From assembly GCA_964569315.1 (NCBI GenBank), contig CAZMUZ010000094.1, positions 1-14,921 on the forward strand: DNA of 14,921 bases. Reading direction: 5' to 3'. A program made the position numbers and the translations under genes. Every line of letters starts with the position of its first letter. Within the stretch, counting starts at the first letter, position 1. The notes below the pieces were generated by a model that was given only the letters and a program-made list of their open reading frames with translations, was not told where the DNA came from and did no database searches. This stretch comes from CADEFF01 sp964569315 (GTDB lineage Bacteria; Pseudomonadota; Alphaproteobacteria; Dongiales; Dongiaceae). Positions 6,904 to 13,218 of this stretch are shown in pieces.

Positions 6904-9081
6904 TTAAGCTTCGGCCGCGCGGACGCGACCCTTCATCAGCGCGTCCAGCACCGTCGCCTTCGGGCCGTCGGCGACGACCTTGCCGCCATCCATGACGATC
7001 AGCCGATCGACCAGCGACAGCATCGAATTGCGATGCGTCACCAGCACCAGCGTCTTGCCGGGCATATACTGGGCGAGCCGCATCTTGAAGGTGTTCTCGG
7101 TGCTGTTGTCCATGTGGCTGGTCGGCTCGTCCAGCACGAGCACCGGCGGATTCATCAGCAAGGCGCGTGCGATCGCGACCGCCTGGCGCTGGCCGCCCGA
7201 GAGATAGCGCCCGTTTTCGCCGACCTGCATGTCGTAGCCGTGCGGATGGGTGCGCACGAAGGAATCGACGCCGGCGACGGTCGCCGCGCGGATCACCGAG
7301 GCCTCGTCCACATAGGGAGCGCCGATCGTGATGTTGTCCTTGACCGAGCCGTAGAAGAGATGGGCGTCCTGCAGCACGCAGCCGATGTTGCGGCGCAGGT
7401 CGGACGGGTCGAGCTGGCGGATGTCGGTGTGGTCCATCAGCACCGCACCGCTCTCGGGCTCGTAGAGATTGAGGATCAGCCGCTCCATGGTGGTCTTGCC
7501 CGAGCCGATGCGGCCGACGATCGCGACGCGCTCCCCGGCCGCGATGTTGAAGGAGACGCCGTCGAGCGCCGCCCCTTCCTGGCCCGGATAGCGGAACACC
7601 ACGTTGCGGAACTCGATCGAGCCTTCCATATGCGGCCGGCGCAGGAAGTCCTTCCCGACCGGGCGTTCGTCCGGAAGGTTCATCAGCTTGTTGAGGCCCT
7701 TGAGCGAGCTCCAGGACTGGTTGAGACGAACCAGCATGCTGGCGATCTGGCCGAGCGGCGCCATGGCGCGGCCGACCAGCATCGAGGTCGCCACCATGGC
7801 GCCCATCGTCATCAGGCCCTCCGCGGTGCGATAGACGCCCCAGATGATCGTCGCGAGGGTGGTGAAGCTGAGCGCGAACGAGACGAAATTGACCGAGAAC
7901 ATGCTCCAGAAGCGCGCCTTGGTCGTGGTATTGACGAGCGCCTCGACATAGCCGTCCCAGTCGCGCTGCCGGCGTCCCTCGGCGCCCGCCACTTTCACGG
8001 AATCGAGCCCGGCGATGCTTTCGACGAGTACCGCGTGCTTCTGCGCGCCTTGCCGGTAGGAGGCTTCCGACGCCTTGCGCATCGGCACCTGCACCAGGAG
8101 GCTCACGATGATGACCACCGGGATCATGATCAGCGGCACCACCGCGATCGGCCCCGCAATCAGCGAGATCACGAAGATGAAGAGGAACAGGAACGGCAGG
8201 TCGACGATGGCGGCGAGCGACGCCGAGGTGAAGAAGTCGCGCAGCGGTTCGAATTGCGACACGTAGTTGGCGAAGGCGCCGGAGGATTGCGGCGCCGAAT
8301 CCATGCGGATGCCGAGCACATGCTGGAAGATGCGCGCCGAGATCTTGCGATCGAGCGAGGTGCCGCTGCGGTCGAGGAAATAGCCGCGTAGCTGGCGCAT
8401 GCCGAACTCGAAGCCATAGGCGACCGAGACGCCGATCGCGAGCACCCAGAGCGTGTCGAACGCGCGGTTCGGAACGACGCGGTTATAGACCGACATCACG
8501 AATACCGGCGAGATGACCGCGAAGATGTTCAGCACCAGCGAGGCGATGATCACCTCCATGTAGATCGGCGAGAACTGCTTGACCGCGCCCCAGAACCAGG
8601 AGTTCTGCTGATCGACCGCGAGCTCGCCCGAACGGGAATCGAGCCTGATCTTCGGTCGCGCAATGATGCAGGTGCCGTAATAACGGTCATCGAGCGACGT
8701 GATCGAGATGCGCTGGCTGCCTTCGATGTTCTCCGGCGTCGCGATCTCCGCGAAATCGCCCTCCCGCCGCAGCAGCACGCAGGCCTGCTTGTCCTTGAGG
8801 ATGAGGACGCAAGGCAGCGCCAGGTCGGGGATCGCTTCGAGCTTACGCTTCGAGATGTTGGCGGCGAGGCCGATGCGCTCGGCGGCGCGCAGGAAGAGAT
8901 CGGGCGTCAGCCCCTCTTCCTTGACCGGCAGGCCGCTCGACAACGCCGACGGCGAGCGCGGCGCGCCGTAGAGCCGGGACAGGATGACCAGCGTCTGAAG
9001 GAGCGGATCCTCGCGTTCTACAGGCCCGGAATACTCGACCGGTACAGCCGAGGGCTGGGCCTTCTGAACGGCGGTGTCCAT
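6904..9081 (-). CDS. Type I secretion ABC transporter with degenerate C39-like domain (LapB type)
   Basis: This is the inner-membrane permease/ATPase of the exporter, 725 residues. An N-terminal C39-peptidase-like region (about 25-145) lacks the catalytic Cys and His of true C39 peptidases. It is therefore a substrate-docking domain as in LapB/HlyB, not a leader protease. The membrane domain spans about 165-440. The ATPase domain is complete: Walker A GRIGSGKT at 523-530, Q-loop Q571, signature LSGGQ at 627-631, Walker B VLVLDE at 647-652 and H-loop H683. The second Walker A residue is unremarkable for the group. The ATG at 9081 has AAGGA 6 nt upstream, a strong ribosome site. The gene leads an operon with the HlyD-type gene. 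Such systems export large RTX proteins or adhesins with uncleaved C-terminal signals; no such substrate is visible here. A promoter and operator-like palindrome lie about 100-155 bp upstream. Confidence 0.95.
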   Translation of the reverse strand: MDTAVQKAQPSAVPVEYSGPVEREDPLLQTLVILSRLYGAPRSPSALSSGLPVKEEGLTPDLFLRAAERIGLAANISKRKLEAIPDLALPCVLILKDKQACVLLRREGDFAEIATPENIEGSQRISITSLDDRYYGTCIIARPKIRLDSRSGELAVDQQNSWFWGAVKQFSPIYMEVIIASLVLNIFAVISPVFVMSVYNRVVPNRAFDTLWVLAIGVSVAYGFEFGMRQLRGYFLDRSGTSLDRKISARIFQHVLGIRMDSAPQSSGAFANYVSQFEPLRDFFTSASLAAIVDLPFLFLFIFVISLIAGPIAVVPLIMIPVVIIVSLLVQVPMRKASEASYRQGAQKHAVLVESIAGLDSVKVAGAEGRRQRDWDGYVEALVNTTTKARFWSMFSVNFVSFALSFTTLATIIWGVYRTAEGLMTMGAMVATSMLVGRAMAPLGQIASMLVRLNQSWSSLKGLNKLMNLPDERPVGKDFLRRPHMEGSIEFRNVVFRYPGQEGAALDGVSFNIAAGERVAIVGRIGSGKTTMERLILNLYEPESGAVLMDHTDIRQLDPSDLRRNIGCVLQDAHLFYGSVKDNITIGAPYVDEASVIRAATVAGVDSFVRTHPHGYDMQVGENGRYLSGGQRQAVAIARALLMNPPVLVLDEPTSHMDNSTENTFKMRLAQYMPGKTLVLVTHRNSMLSLVDRLIVMDGGKVVADGPKATVLDALMKGRVRAAEA

Positions 9082-9153
9082 GACATGTCCTTTGCTGGTG
9101 GCGACCCAATCTGTCGTCGCAGCCTTAGATTCTGGTTAATTTCTTGCATAGGC

Positions 9154-9172
9154 CCGGCGGCATCCCCGCCGG
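9154..9172 (-). repeat. GC-rich hairpin in the predicted leader of the exporter operon
   Basis: CCGGCGG at 9154-9160 pairs with CCGCCGG at 9166-9172 across a 5-nt loop. It would lie at the very start of the roughly 95-nt leader predicted from the promoter at 9183-9211. It could stabilise the mRNA 5' end. There is no sign of attenuation or of a known riboswitch. Confidence 0.35.
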
Positions 9173-9182
9173 CGCGCTCGGC

Positions 9183-9211
9183 TTTATAGCCGATCTCGCC
9201 ATGCAGTTAAA
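9183..9211 (-). promoter_or_regulatory. Promoter of the ABC-hlyD exporter operon
   Basis: On the minus strand there is a -35 TTTAAC at 9211-9206, a 17-bp spacer and a -10 TATAAA at 9188-9183. The spacing is optimal and both boxes fit a housekeeping sigma-70-type promoter. Transcription would start near 9176, about 95 nt before the ATG at 9081. Confidence 0.6.
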
Positions 9212-9220
9212 AGCGAACAG

Positions 9221-9237
9221 ATGAGATTTCATCTCAT
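9221..9237. promoter_or_regulatory. Operator-like perfect palindrome ATGAGAT-N3-ATCTCAT
   Basis: Two perfect 7-bp arms (9221-9227 and 9231-9237) flank a TTC spacer. The centre is about 53 bp upstream of the predicted exporter start site and 10 bp beyond the -35 box. This is the usual position for a dimeric transcription activator. Being A/T-rich in a G/C-rich genome makes chance less likely. The protein that binds it is unknown. Confidence 0.5.
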
Positions 9238-9434
9238 TTCCGGACGGCAATGCGTTGCGATGACGGGTTTGCTGTCGAAGGAACGGTGTCCCCTAAACGC
9301 CGCCTTGCGAGCCCTTCGAGAAGGCCCGGTGCGACGATTGCGGGATAGAGTGGGAAGCCGCCACCCCGCTTGCAAGGAACTGGATCACAAGTTGCTCTAA
9401 AGAGCGGCCCAAGCGGCAGTTCAGGCGCGCCAAA
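9238..9434. other. Non-coding stretch between exporter operator and 111-aa gene
   Basis: I see no gene here. The only notable element is a 12-bp near-palindrome, GCTCT-AA-AGAGC, at 9394-9405. Together with the promoter region this forms a 415-bp gap between the 111-aa gene and the exporter operon, both on the minus strand. Confidence 0.4.
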
Positions 9435-9456
9435 AATCTTCCGCCGACGAGAGGCG
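9432..9456 (-). terminator. Possible weak terminator of the 111-aa gene
   Basis: Read on the minus strand, CGCC (9456-9453) can pair with GGCG (9445-9442), followed by GAAGATTTTT (T-run at plus 9432-9436). The stem is only 4-5 bp. It lies about 40 bp after the stop at 9497, a suitable place. Confidence 0.3.
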
Positions 9457-9496
9457 CGGTGTGGGGAATGCTGCGGAGGGGTGGGTGCCGGGCCGT

Positions 9497-9832
9497 TCAG
9501 GCCGGCAGGGACGCGATCGTGATCTCGACGTCGGATGTGTAATAAAGCTTCATCCCGCCTTCGAACGCGTAGAAGGAGAGACCGTCCACATTGAACCCGT
9601 CGGCGGTCATGTGGCTCGCCGCGACGCCGATCTCGGCGATGCGCTGGTCGGTCATGAGGCTGAGATGCAGATGGCCCTGCTGCGCCTGCACCACGATCTC
9701 GCCATTGGCGTCGGGCAGCAGGTCCTGCAGCGACAGCACGATGTGATCGGCGTTGGCATCGGCCGGAACGACGCCTTCTTCACCGCCGCTGGCGGTGTCG
9801 ATCGCATCATCGCCGTTCTCAAGCGCGCTCAT
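9497..9832 (-). CDS. Small acidic beta-rich protein of unknown function (111 aa)
   Basis: I do not recognise this protein with confidence. It has no signal peptide or membrane helix and no cysteine. The first 28 residues are acidic and probably disordered. The rest reads as alternating beta strands: HIVLSLQDLLP at about 30-40, GEIVVQAQQGHLHLSL at about 44-59, then DGFNVDGLSFYAF, GGMKLYYTS and DVEITI at about 78-107. This order (LxDLLP, then a G-rich strand pair, then DG-x-FY...G and D-x-EITI) loosely resembles the strand modules near the C-termini of large type I-secreted adhesins, which would fit the exporter genes downstream. That link is inference only. The ATG at 9832 has AAGG 9 nt upstream. 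The gene is on the same strand as the exporter operon but 415 bp from it. A promoter-like sequence lies at 9939-9965. Confidence 0.75.
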   Translation of the reverse strand: MSALENGDDAIDTASGGEEGVVPADANADHIVLSLQDLLPDANGEIVVQAQQGHLHLSLMTDQRIAEIGVAASHMTADGFNVDGLSFYAFEGGMKLYYTSDVEITIASLPA

Positions 9833-9938
9833 CGTTTCACACCTTGGGCCCGCATCGACGCAGGGCTGGCGATCCCGCTTCGAAGCCGGCAGTCACGTCG
9901 TCAAATCTTCGGTGCCCGCACGGCTTCTATTTGAGAAC

Positions 9939-9984
9939 ATTATCGCTAAATGCGAACTTTATCAATGGCTGCCGGAACCGGTTC
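9939..9984 (-). promoter_or_regulatory. Candidate promoter and palindrome upstream of the 111-aa gene
   Basis: On the minus strand TTGATA (9965-9960) and GATAAT (9944-9939) each match five of six consensus bases but are only 15 bp apart; shifting the -10 by two bases (TAATGT) gives 17 bp with a poorer match. Ten bp further upstream is a perfect 10-bp palindrome, GAACCGGTTC, at 9975-9984, a possible operator. The start site would be near 9932, a leader of about 100 nt. Confidence 0.4.
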
Positions 9985-10000
9985 TTAACCATTCCAACCA

Positions 10001-10603
10001 TTACCCGCCGGGGCCGCGATCGACCATGATCAGGAACGAGTTGCCGCCGCCCCGGTCGAAGCTGCCCGGACAGAGATTGACCCGGGCCGTCACGACCCGG
10101 CCCGGCCGCAGGTAGAGGATGCGCCCCTGGAAGATTCGATGAGAGCCATTATCGAATTCTTCCAATATCTTATCGAGCGGCATCTGACAGCGGACCTGAA
10201 TGTAATTGGTGAGCGGCTTGCCCACCAACGCCGCTTCATCCGTGCCCATCCAGTGTTGCGCCGCGGCGTTGGTACGCTGGATGAGCTGGGCCCGCGAAAC
10301 CGCGATGACCGGCGACGGGCAGGCATCCACGATCACGCCGATCGGTACGCCCTGGCTCGTGAGGCTGCGCTCGTCGAGCTCCCGTTCCGCCTCCTGCAGC
10401 CGGTCCAGGGTCGCGGTCATGCAGAAATTGCGCAAGGCATTGGTCAGATTGGCGGTCGGCGGCACGCCGACGGCGATCTCTCCCACCAGCTGGTTGAGCC
10501 GGAGGCCTCGATCCTGCGCCAGCCCCTCGAGCCGATCCCATACGACGGGATCGAGCTTGATCGAGAAGCGACGGCCGCGATGCTGGACGATCCGGTGGCG
10601 CAT
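10001..10603 (-). CDS. Ribbon-helix-helix / PAS domain regulator (200 aa)
   Basis: This is a probable one-component transcription regulator. Residues about 11-46 (RRFSIKLDPVVWDRLEGLA, then RLNQLVGEI) have the strand-helix-helix pattern of the RHH_4-type DNA-binding fold: the strand RFSIKLD, helix A VVWDRLEGLAQDRG and helix B LRLNQLVGEI. A helical linker (about 53-82) leads to a PAS-like domain at about 86-196. Its features are PSPVIAVSRAQLIQRTNAAAQHWMG, LVGKPLTNYI and the closing strands RVVTARVNLCPG and NSFLIMVD. Cofactor-binding residues cannot be assigned. RHH proteins dimerise and bind palindromic DNA, while PAS senses small molecules or redox state. The codon before ATG 10603 is TAG, and no ribosome site is visible upstream; the -10 at 10615-10610 would start the mRNA at the ATG itself. 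It is divergent from the 83-aa gene. The target is unknown. Confidence 0.82.
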   Translation of the reverse strand: MRHRIVQHRGRRFSIKLDPVVWDRLEGLAQDRGLRLNQLVGEIAVGVPPTANLTNALRNFCMTATLDRLQEAERELDERSLTSQGVPIGVIVDACPSPVIAVSRAQLIQRTNAAAQHWMGTDEAALVGKPLTNYIQVRCQMPLDKILEEFDNGSHRIFQGRILYLRPGRVVTARVNLCPGSFDRGGGNSFLIMVDRGPGG

Positions 10604-10609
10604 CTATGC

Positions 10610-10615
10610 ATTGTA
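10610..10615 (-). promoter_or_regulatory. -10 box implying a leaderless RHH-PAS mRNA
   Basis: TACAAT (five of six consensus bases) lies on the minus strand at 10615-10610. Counting 7 nt from its last base places +1 at 10603, the A of the start ATG. The -35 region is poor (CTGGCA at 19 bp). The lack of a Shine-Dalgarno sequence fits a leaderless message. Confidence 0.45.
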
Positions 10616-10744
10616 GTGTGAGCATCTGGAAAATTGCCAGCGTCGCCCCGCCGCGCTCCGGTCCTAACGGGTTCGACTCCAAAGGCTTTTAAGAATTGTT
10701 AACTATCCGCAGGCTGAATGGCGCTGCAGCTTAGGAAAGTCATC

Positions 10745-10996
10745 ATGAAAGAGGCCGATTTGTCGAAGGCCAAGACCGCGCCGGCCAACGAAACCGTCGA
10801 GTTCATGCGGTCGGATCTCGAGATGATCCGCGTCTACGAGGATCTGATCGACCTGCTGTTGACCAAGCGCATCATCATGCTGACCGATTTCCCGCCGGCC
10901 GCGCAGGAAAAGCTGCTGAACCGGAAGAAGCTGCGCAGCAGCCTCGCCTCCTTCGCCGAGGTCATCGGCGCCGAAGAGGATGGCGGCCCCCTCTGA
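10745..10996 (+). CDS. Small helical protein of unknown function (83 aa)
   Basis: This is the only clear plus-strand gene in the window. The product has no signal peptide or membrane segment. Residues 1-19 are polar; from about 20 it is helical with the core motif DLEMIRVYEDLIDLLLTKRI, then IMLTDFPPAAQEKLLNRKKLRSSL, and an acidic end. Short bacterial proteins with an 'EDLID-LL... I-TDLP-AAQ-KLL-R' pattern occur widely in proteobacteria and have sometimes been labelled 'tryptophan synthase beta-like', a name I think has no functional basis. This is recalled knowledge, not a search. The ATG at 10745 has AGGA 8 nt upstream (AGGAAAGTCATC); an in-frame ATG at 10718 has no such site. It is divergent from the RHH-PAS gene across 141 bp, so the two may share control. 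Confidence 0.8.
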   Translation: MKEADLSKAKTAPANETVEFMRSDLEMIRVYEDLIDLLLTKRIIMLTDFPPAAQEKLLNRKKLRSSLASFAEVIGAEEDGGPL

Positions 10997-11009
10997 CCCG
11001 GATGGGAAA

Positions 11010-11041
11010 GGCGGCACCGCGTTCCCGGGCGCCGCGCCGCC
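11010..11041. terminator. GC-rich hairpin between convergent genes
   Basis: GGCGGCACCGCG (11010-11021) pairs with CGCCGCGCCGCC (11030-11041) with two mismatches around an 8-nt loop. It fills the 50-bp gap between the stop codons of the 83-aa gene (10996) and the aminotransferase gene (11047). It has no T-run on either side, so termination would be weak or factor-assisted, in either direction. Confidence 0.45.
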
Positions 11042-11046
11042 GCAGC

Positions 11047-12192
11047 CTAAGATACCGCTTCGATCAGCCGCGCCGCGATCTCGTCCTGCTGCTCCATGTC
11101 GAGATAGGCATGCATGGGCAGGCTCAGCACCTCGCGCGCCAGTCGCTCCGTCACCGGAATCCCGACGCAGGGGAAGGCGGCATAGGCCGGCTGCGCGGAT
11201 AGCGACCGCGGATAGTGGATCGCCGTCGGCACGCCGCGCTCGCGCAGACGCTGCGCAACCGCATCGCGGTTGCGCACGCGGATCGTGTATTGCGCCCAGA
11301 CCGAGCGAGCGCCCGGGCGGATATGCGGGAGCGTCACCCGCTCGCCGAGCATCGCGCCGTAGCGCTCCGCAACGATCTGCCGCTTCTCGATCTCGTCCTG
11401 GAAGATCTCGAGCTTCGCGAGGAGCACCGCCGCCTGGAGACTGTCGAGACGACTGTTCACGCCGATCCGGTGGTGATCGTACCGGTCCTCGCCCTGCCCG
11501 TGCATGCGCAAGGAGCGATAGAGGCCGGCAACCGCGCCGTCGGCCGTCATCAGGGCGCCGCCATCGCCATAGCAGCCGAGCGGTTTCGAGGGAAAGAAGC
11601 TGGTGCAGGTGACGTCGCCCCAGCCGCCGACCGGCCGATCGTTCAGGCTCGCGCCGAAACTCTGCGCCGCATCGGCGACCAGGTAGAGGTTGTGGCGCTG
11701 GGCGATCGGCCGGAGCGCCGGATAGTCCGCCGGCTGGCCGAAGAGGTCGACCGCCACGACCGCGGCCGGCCGCAGCCCCAGGCGTTGCGCCGCGCCGATC
11801 GCCGCCTCGAGGCTGGCCGGATCGAGCGTGAAATCGCTCTCGCGGACATCCGCGAAAACGGGCGTCGCACCCGCCAGCACGACCGCCTCGGCGGCCGCGA
11901 CGAAGGTGAAGGCCGGCACGATCACGGCATCGCCCTGGCCGATGCCGCGGGCTCGCAGGGCAAGGTTCAGCGCGTCGGTGCCGTTGGCGCAAGTGACCAC
12001 ATGCGGAACGCCGCTCCAGCCGGCGAGCTTCTGCTCGAGCTCGGCGACCTCGGGGCCGAGGACGAAGTTGCCGTGGCCGAGGACGCGCTGGATCGCAGCA
12101 TCGATGCGTCCCGCAAGGCGGGCGCGCTGGGCTTGCAGATCGACGAAGCGGATGGCAGGGGCCGGGCGTGCGGCCAAGGGGCGTTCAAGCAA
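11047..12192 (-). CDS. DegT/DnrJ/EryC1/StrS-family sugar aminotransferase (WbpE-like)
   Basis: This PLP-dependent aminotransferase adds an amino group to a keto-sugar bound to a nucleotide, usually for a surface polysaccharide or glycan. Motifs seen with numbering from the TTG at 12192 are FVDLQAQRARL near 16-26, GPEVAELE near 46-53, the glycine-rich CANGTDALNLAL near 68-79, D174 in ADAAQSFGA that contacts the PLP ring, and the Schiff-base lysine K203 in TSFFPSKPLGCYGDGGA. HGQ and GVNSRLDSLQAA follow. The SFFPSKPLGCYGDGGA form is typical of WbpE/WlbC enzymes that act on UDP-2-acetamido-3-keto-glucuronate, but the true substrate is not shown. Family length is about 360; this start gives 381. 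No in-frame ATG or GTG exists upstream, so the start must be TTG (12192, 12177 or 12297). It is 108 bp after the kinase stop. Confidence 0.9.
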   Translation of the reverse strand: MLERPLAARPAPAIRFVDLQAQRARLAGRIDAAIQRVLGHGNFVLGPEVAELEQKLAGWSGVPHVVTCANGTDALNLALRARGIGQGDAVIVPAFTFVAAAEAVVLAGATPVFADVRESDFTLDPASLEAAIGAAQRLGLRPAAVVAVDLFGQPADYPALRPIAQRHNLYLVADAAQSFGASLNDRPVGGWGDVTCTSFFPSKPLGCYGDGGALMTADGAVAGLYRSLRMHGQGEDRYDHHRIGVNSRLDSLQAAVLLAKLEIFQDEIEKRQIVAERYGAMLGERVTLPHIRPGARSVWAQYTIRVRNRDAVAQRLRERGVPTAIHYPRSLSAQPAYAAFPCVGIPVTERLAREVLSLPMHAYLDMEQQDEIAARLIEAVS

Positions 12193-12300
12193 ATTCGGAC
12201 ACTCTGCCGTGGGGGCTGCCCCCCAAGGGCAGCAAAGTGCCGTTATACCGCCAGAAATGGCAGCGGGCGACGGTTTTCCGGCAGATGGGCGTGGCAACGC
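12193..12300 (-). promoter_or_regulatory. Leader between kinase and aminotransferase with possible promoter and hairpin
   Basis: On the minus strand a TATAAC (12247-12242) resembles a -10 box, though no good -35 is seen. It would begin transcription near 12235. A 7-bp hairpin, GCTGCCC-loop-GGGCAGC (12233-12215), then lies at the start of the leader. There is no T-run after it, so it is not a canonical terminator. This suggests the aminotransferase may be expressed apart from the kinase. Confidence 0.35.
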
Positions 12301-13218
12301 CTAGACCCGCCGGGCGGCCGGCAGCGTTGAAAGCCGCGCTTCGATCGCCGAACGCCACGGCAGGCTTGGCTGAGCGCCACGCTCCAGACAGGCAAGGCCG
12401 CCGGCAACGCTCGCCCAGCGCAGCGCTTCGGCAACCCCGTCGCCGCGGTCGAGACCGGCCGCGAAGACGCCGGTGAAGGCATCGCCCGCGCCGGTGCTGT
12501 CGATCGGATCGATCGCCAAGGCATCGATTCGCCATGCCTCGTCCGGGCCGATCGCAAGCGCGCCCTTTGCGCCGCAGGTTACGACCGTCGCGATACCGTT
12601 CAGCGCCAAATGACGCGCAGCGGCCTCCGGCGTACCGGTCTGGCCGCCGACGATCGTGGCGGCCGTCGCGACTTCGATCTCGTTGACCACGAGCCAGTCG
12701 AGGCTCGCGAGCGTCGCGCGATCCACCCCCAGCGCAGGCGCGAGATTGAGAATAGTGCGCAGCCCGCGGCTCTTCGCGCGCGCGAGCAGCCGGCCGTTCT
12801 CGGCCGCCGGCACTTCCATCTGAAGCAGGAGGGTATCGCCCGCGCGCAGGGCCGCATCCTCGAGCTGTGCCGCCCGCGCTTCGCGATTGGCGCCGGCCGC
12901 GACGAGGATCTGGTTCTGCCCGCGGCCATCCACCGCGATGAAGGCGGCGCCCGTGGCGGTGTCGACCCTGGCCACCCGCGACACATCCACCCCGTCGGTT
13001 TCGAGCTCCGCGAGCGCGATTTCGGCGAAGCCGTCGCGGCCGACCGCCCCCGCCATGCGAACCTCGGCGCCAGCGCGCCTCGCGGCGAGCGCCTGATTCG
13101 CGCCCTTTCCGCCCGCCGCCATGCTGTAGCCGCCGCCGATCACGGTTTCGCCGGCCACCGGCAGCCGCTCGACAGGAAGGATCAGATCGACGTTGAGCGA
13201 GCCGAAGACGGTGATCAT
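12301..13218 (-). CDS. rbsK: Ribokinase-type PfkB-family sugar kinase
   Basis: This is an ATP-dependent carbohydrate kinase of the PfkB superfamily, 305 residues, typical length. The start MITVFGSLNVDLILPVERLP and the glycine motif GGKGANQA (36-43) match ribokinases. NE at 179-180 is the usual phosphate/Mg motif, and DSTGAGDAF (240-248) contains D246, the catalytic base, and the anion hole. Ribose is the best-known substrate, but related kinases take other sugars or nucleosides. The ATG at 13218 overlaps the stop of the upstream glycosidase gene by 4 bp (ATGA). The two are therefore translationally coupled, and the kinase probably phosphorylates a product of that hydrolase. The gene is cytoplasmic, with no signal. 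Confidence 0.93.
   Translation of the reverse strand: MITVFGSLNVDLILPVERLPVAGETVIGGGYSMAAGGKGANQALAARRAGAEVRMAGAVGRDGFAEIALAELETDGVDVSRVARVDTATGAAFIAVDGRGQNQILVAAGANREARAAQLEDAALRAGDTLLLQMEVPAAENGRLLARAKSRGLRTILNLAPALGVDRATLASLDWLVVNEIEVATAATIVGGQTGTPEAAARHLALNGIATVVTCGAKGALAIGPDEAWRIDALAIDPIDSTGAGDAFTGVFAAGLDRGDGVAEALRWASVAGGLACLERGAQPSLPWRSAIEARLSTLPAARRV

Noticed and set aside
5613..8391. Two long plus-strand frames opposite the hlyD and ABC genes
   Set aside because: They are rich in His, Arg and Asp repeats, have no domain pattern, and mirror genes with complete family motifs on the other strand.
9311..9405. Short palindromes CCTTC-GA-GAAGG and GCTCT-AA-AGAGC as operators
   Set aside because: Arms of 5 bp are expected by chance at this length, and they are not placed near a predicted promoter.
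10663..10683. GGGTTCGACTCC, resembling a tRNA T-loop and possible attachment-site remnant
   Set aside because: Only about 12 bases match; no acceptor stem, anticodon arm or CCA end surrounds it, and no integrase or phage gene is nearby.
12193..12297. N-terminal extension of the aminotransferase to the TTG at 12297
   Set aside because: The extra 35 residues (rich in Pro, Gly and Cys) have no family match, and the segment holds a hairpin and a -10-like sequence, so it is more likely a leader. It cannot be fully excluded.
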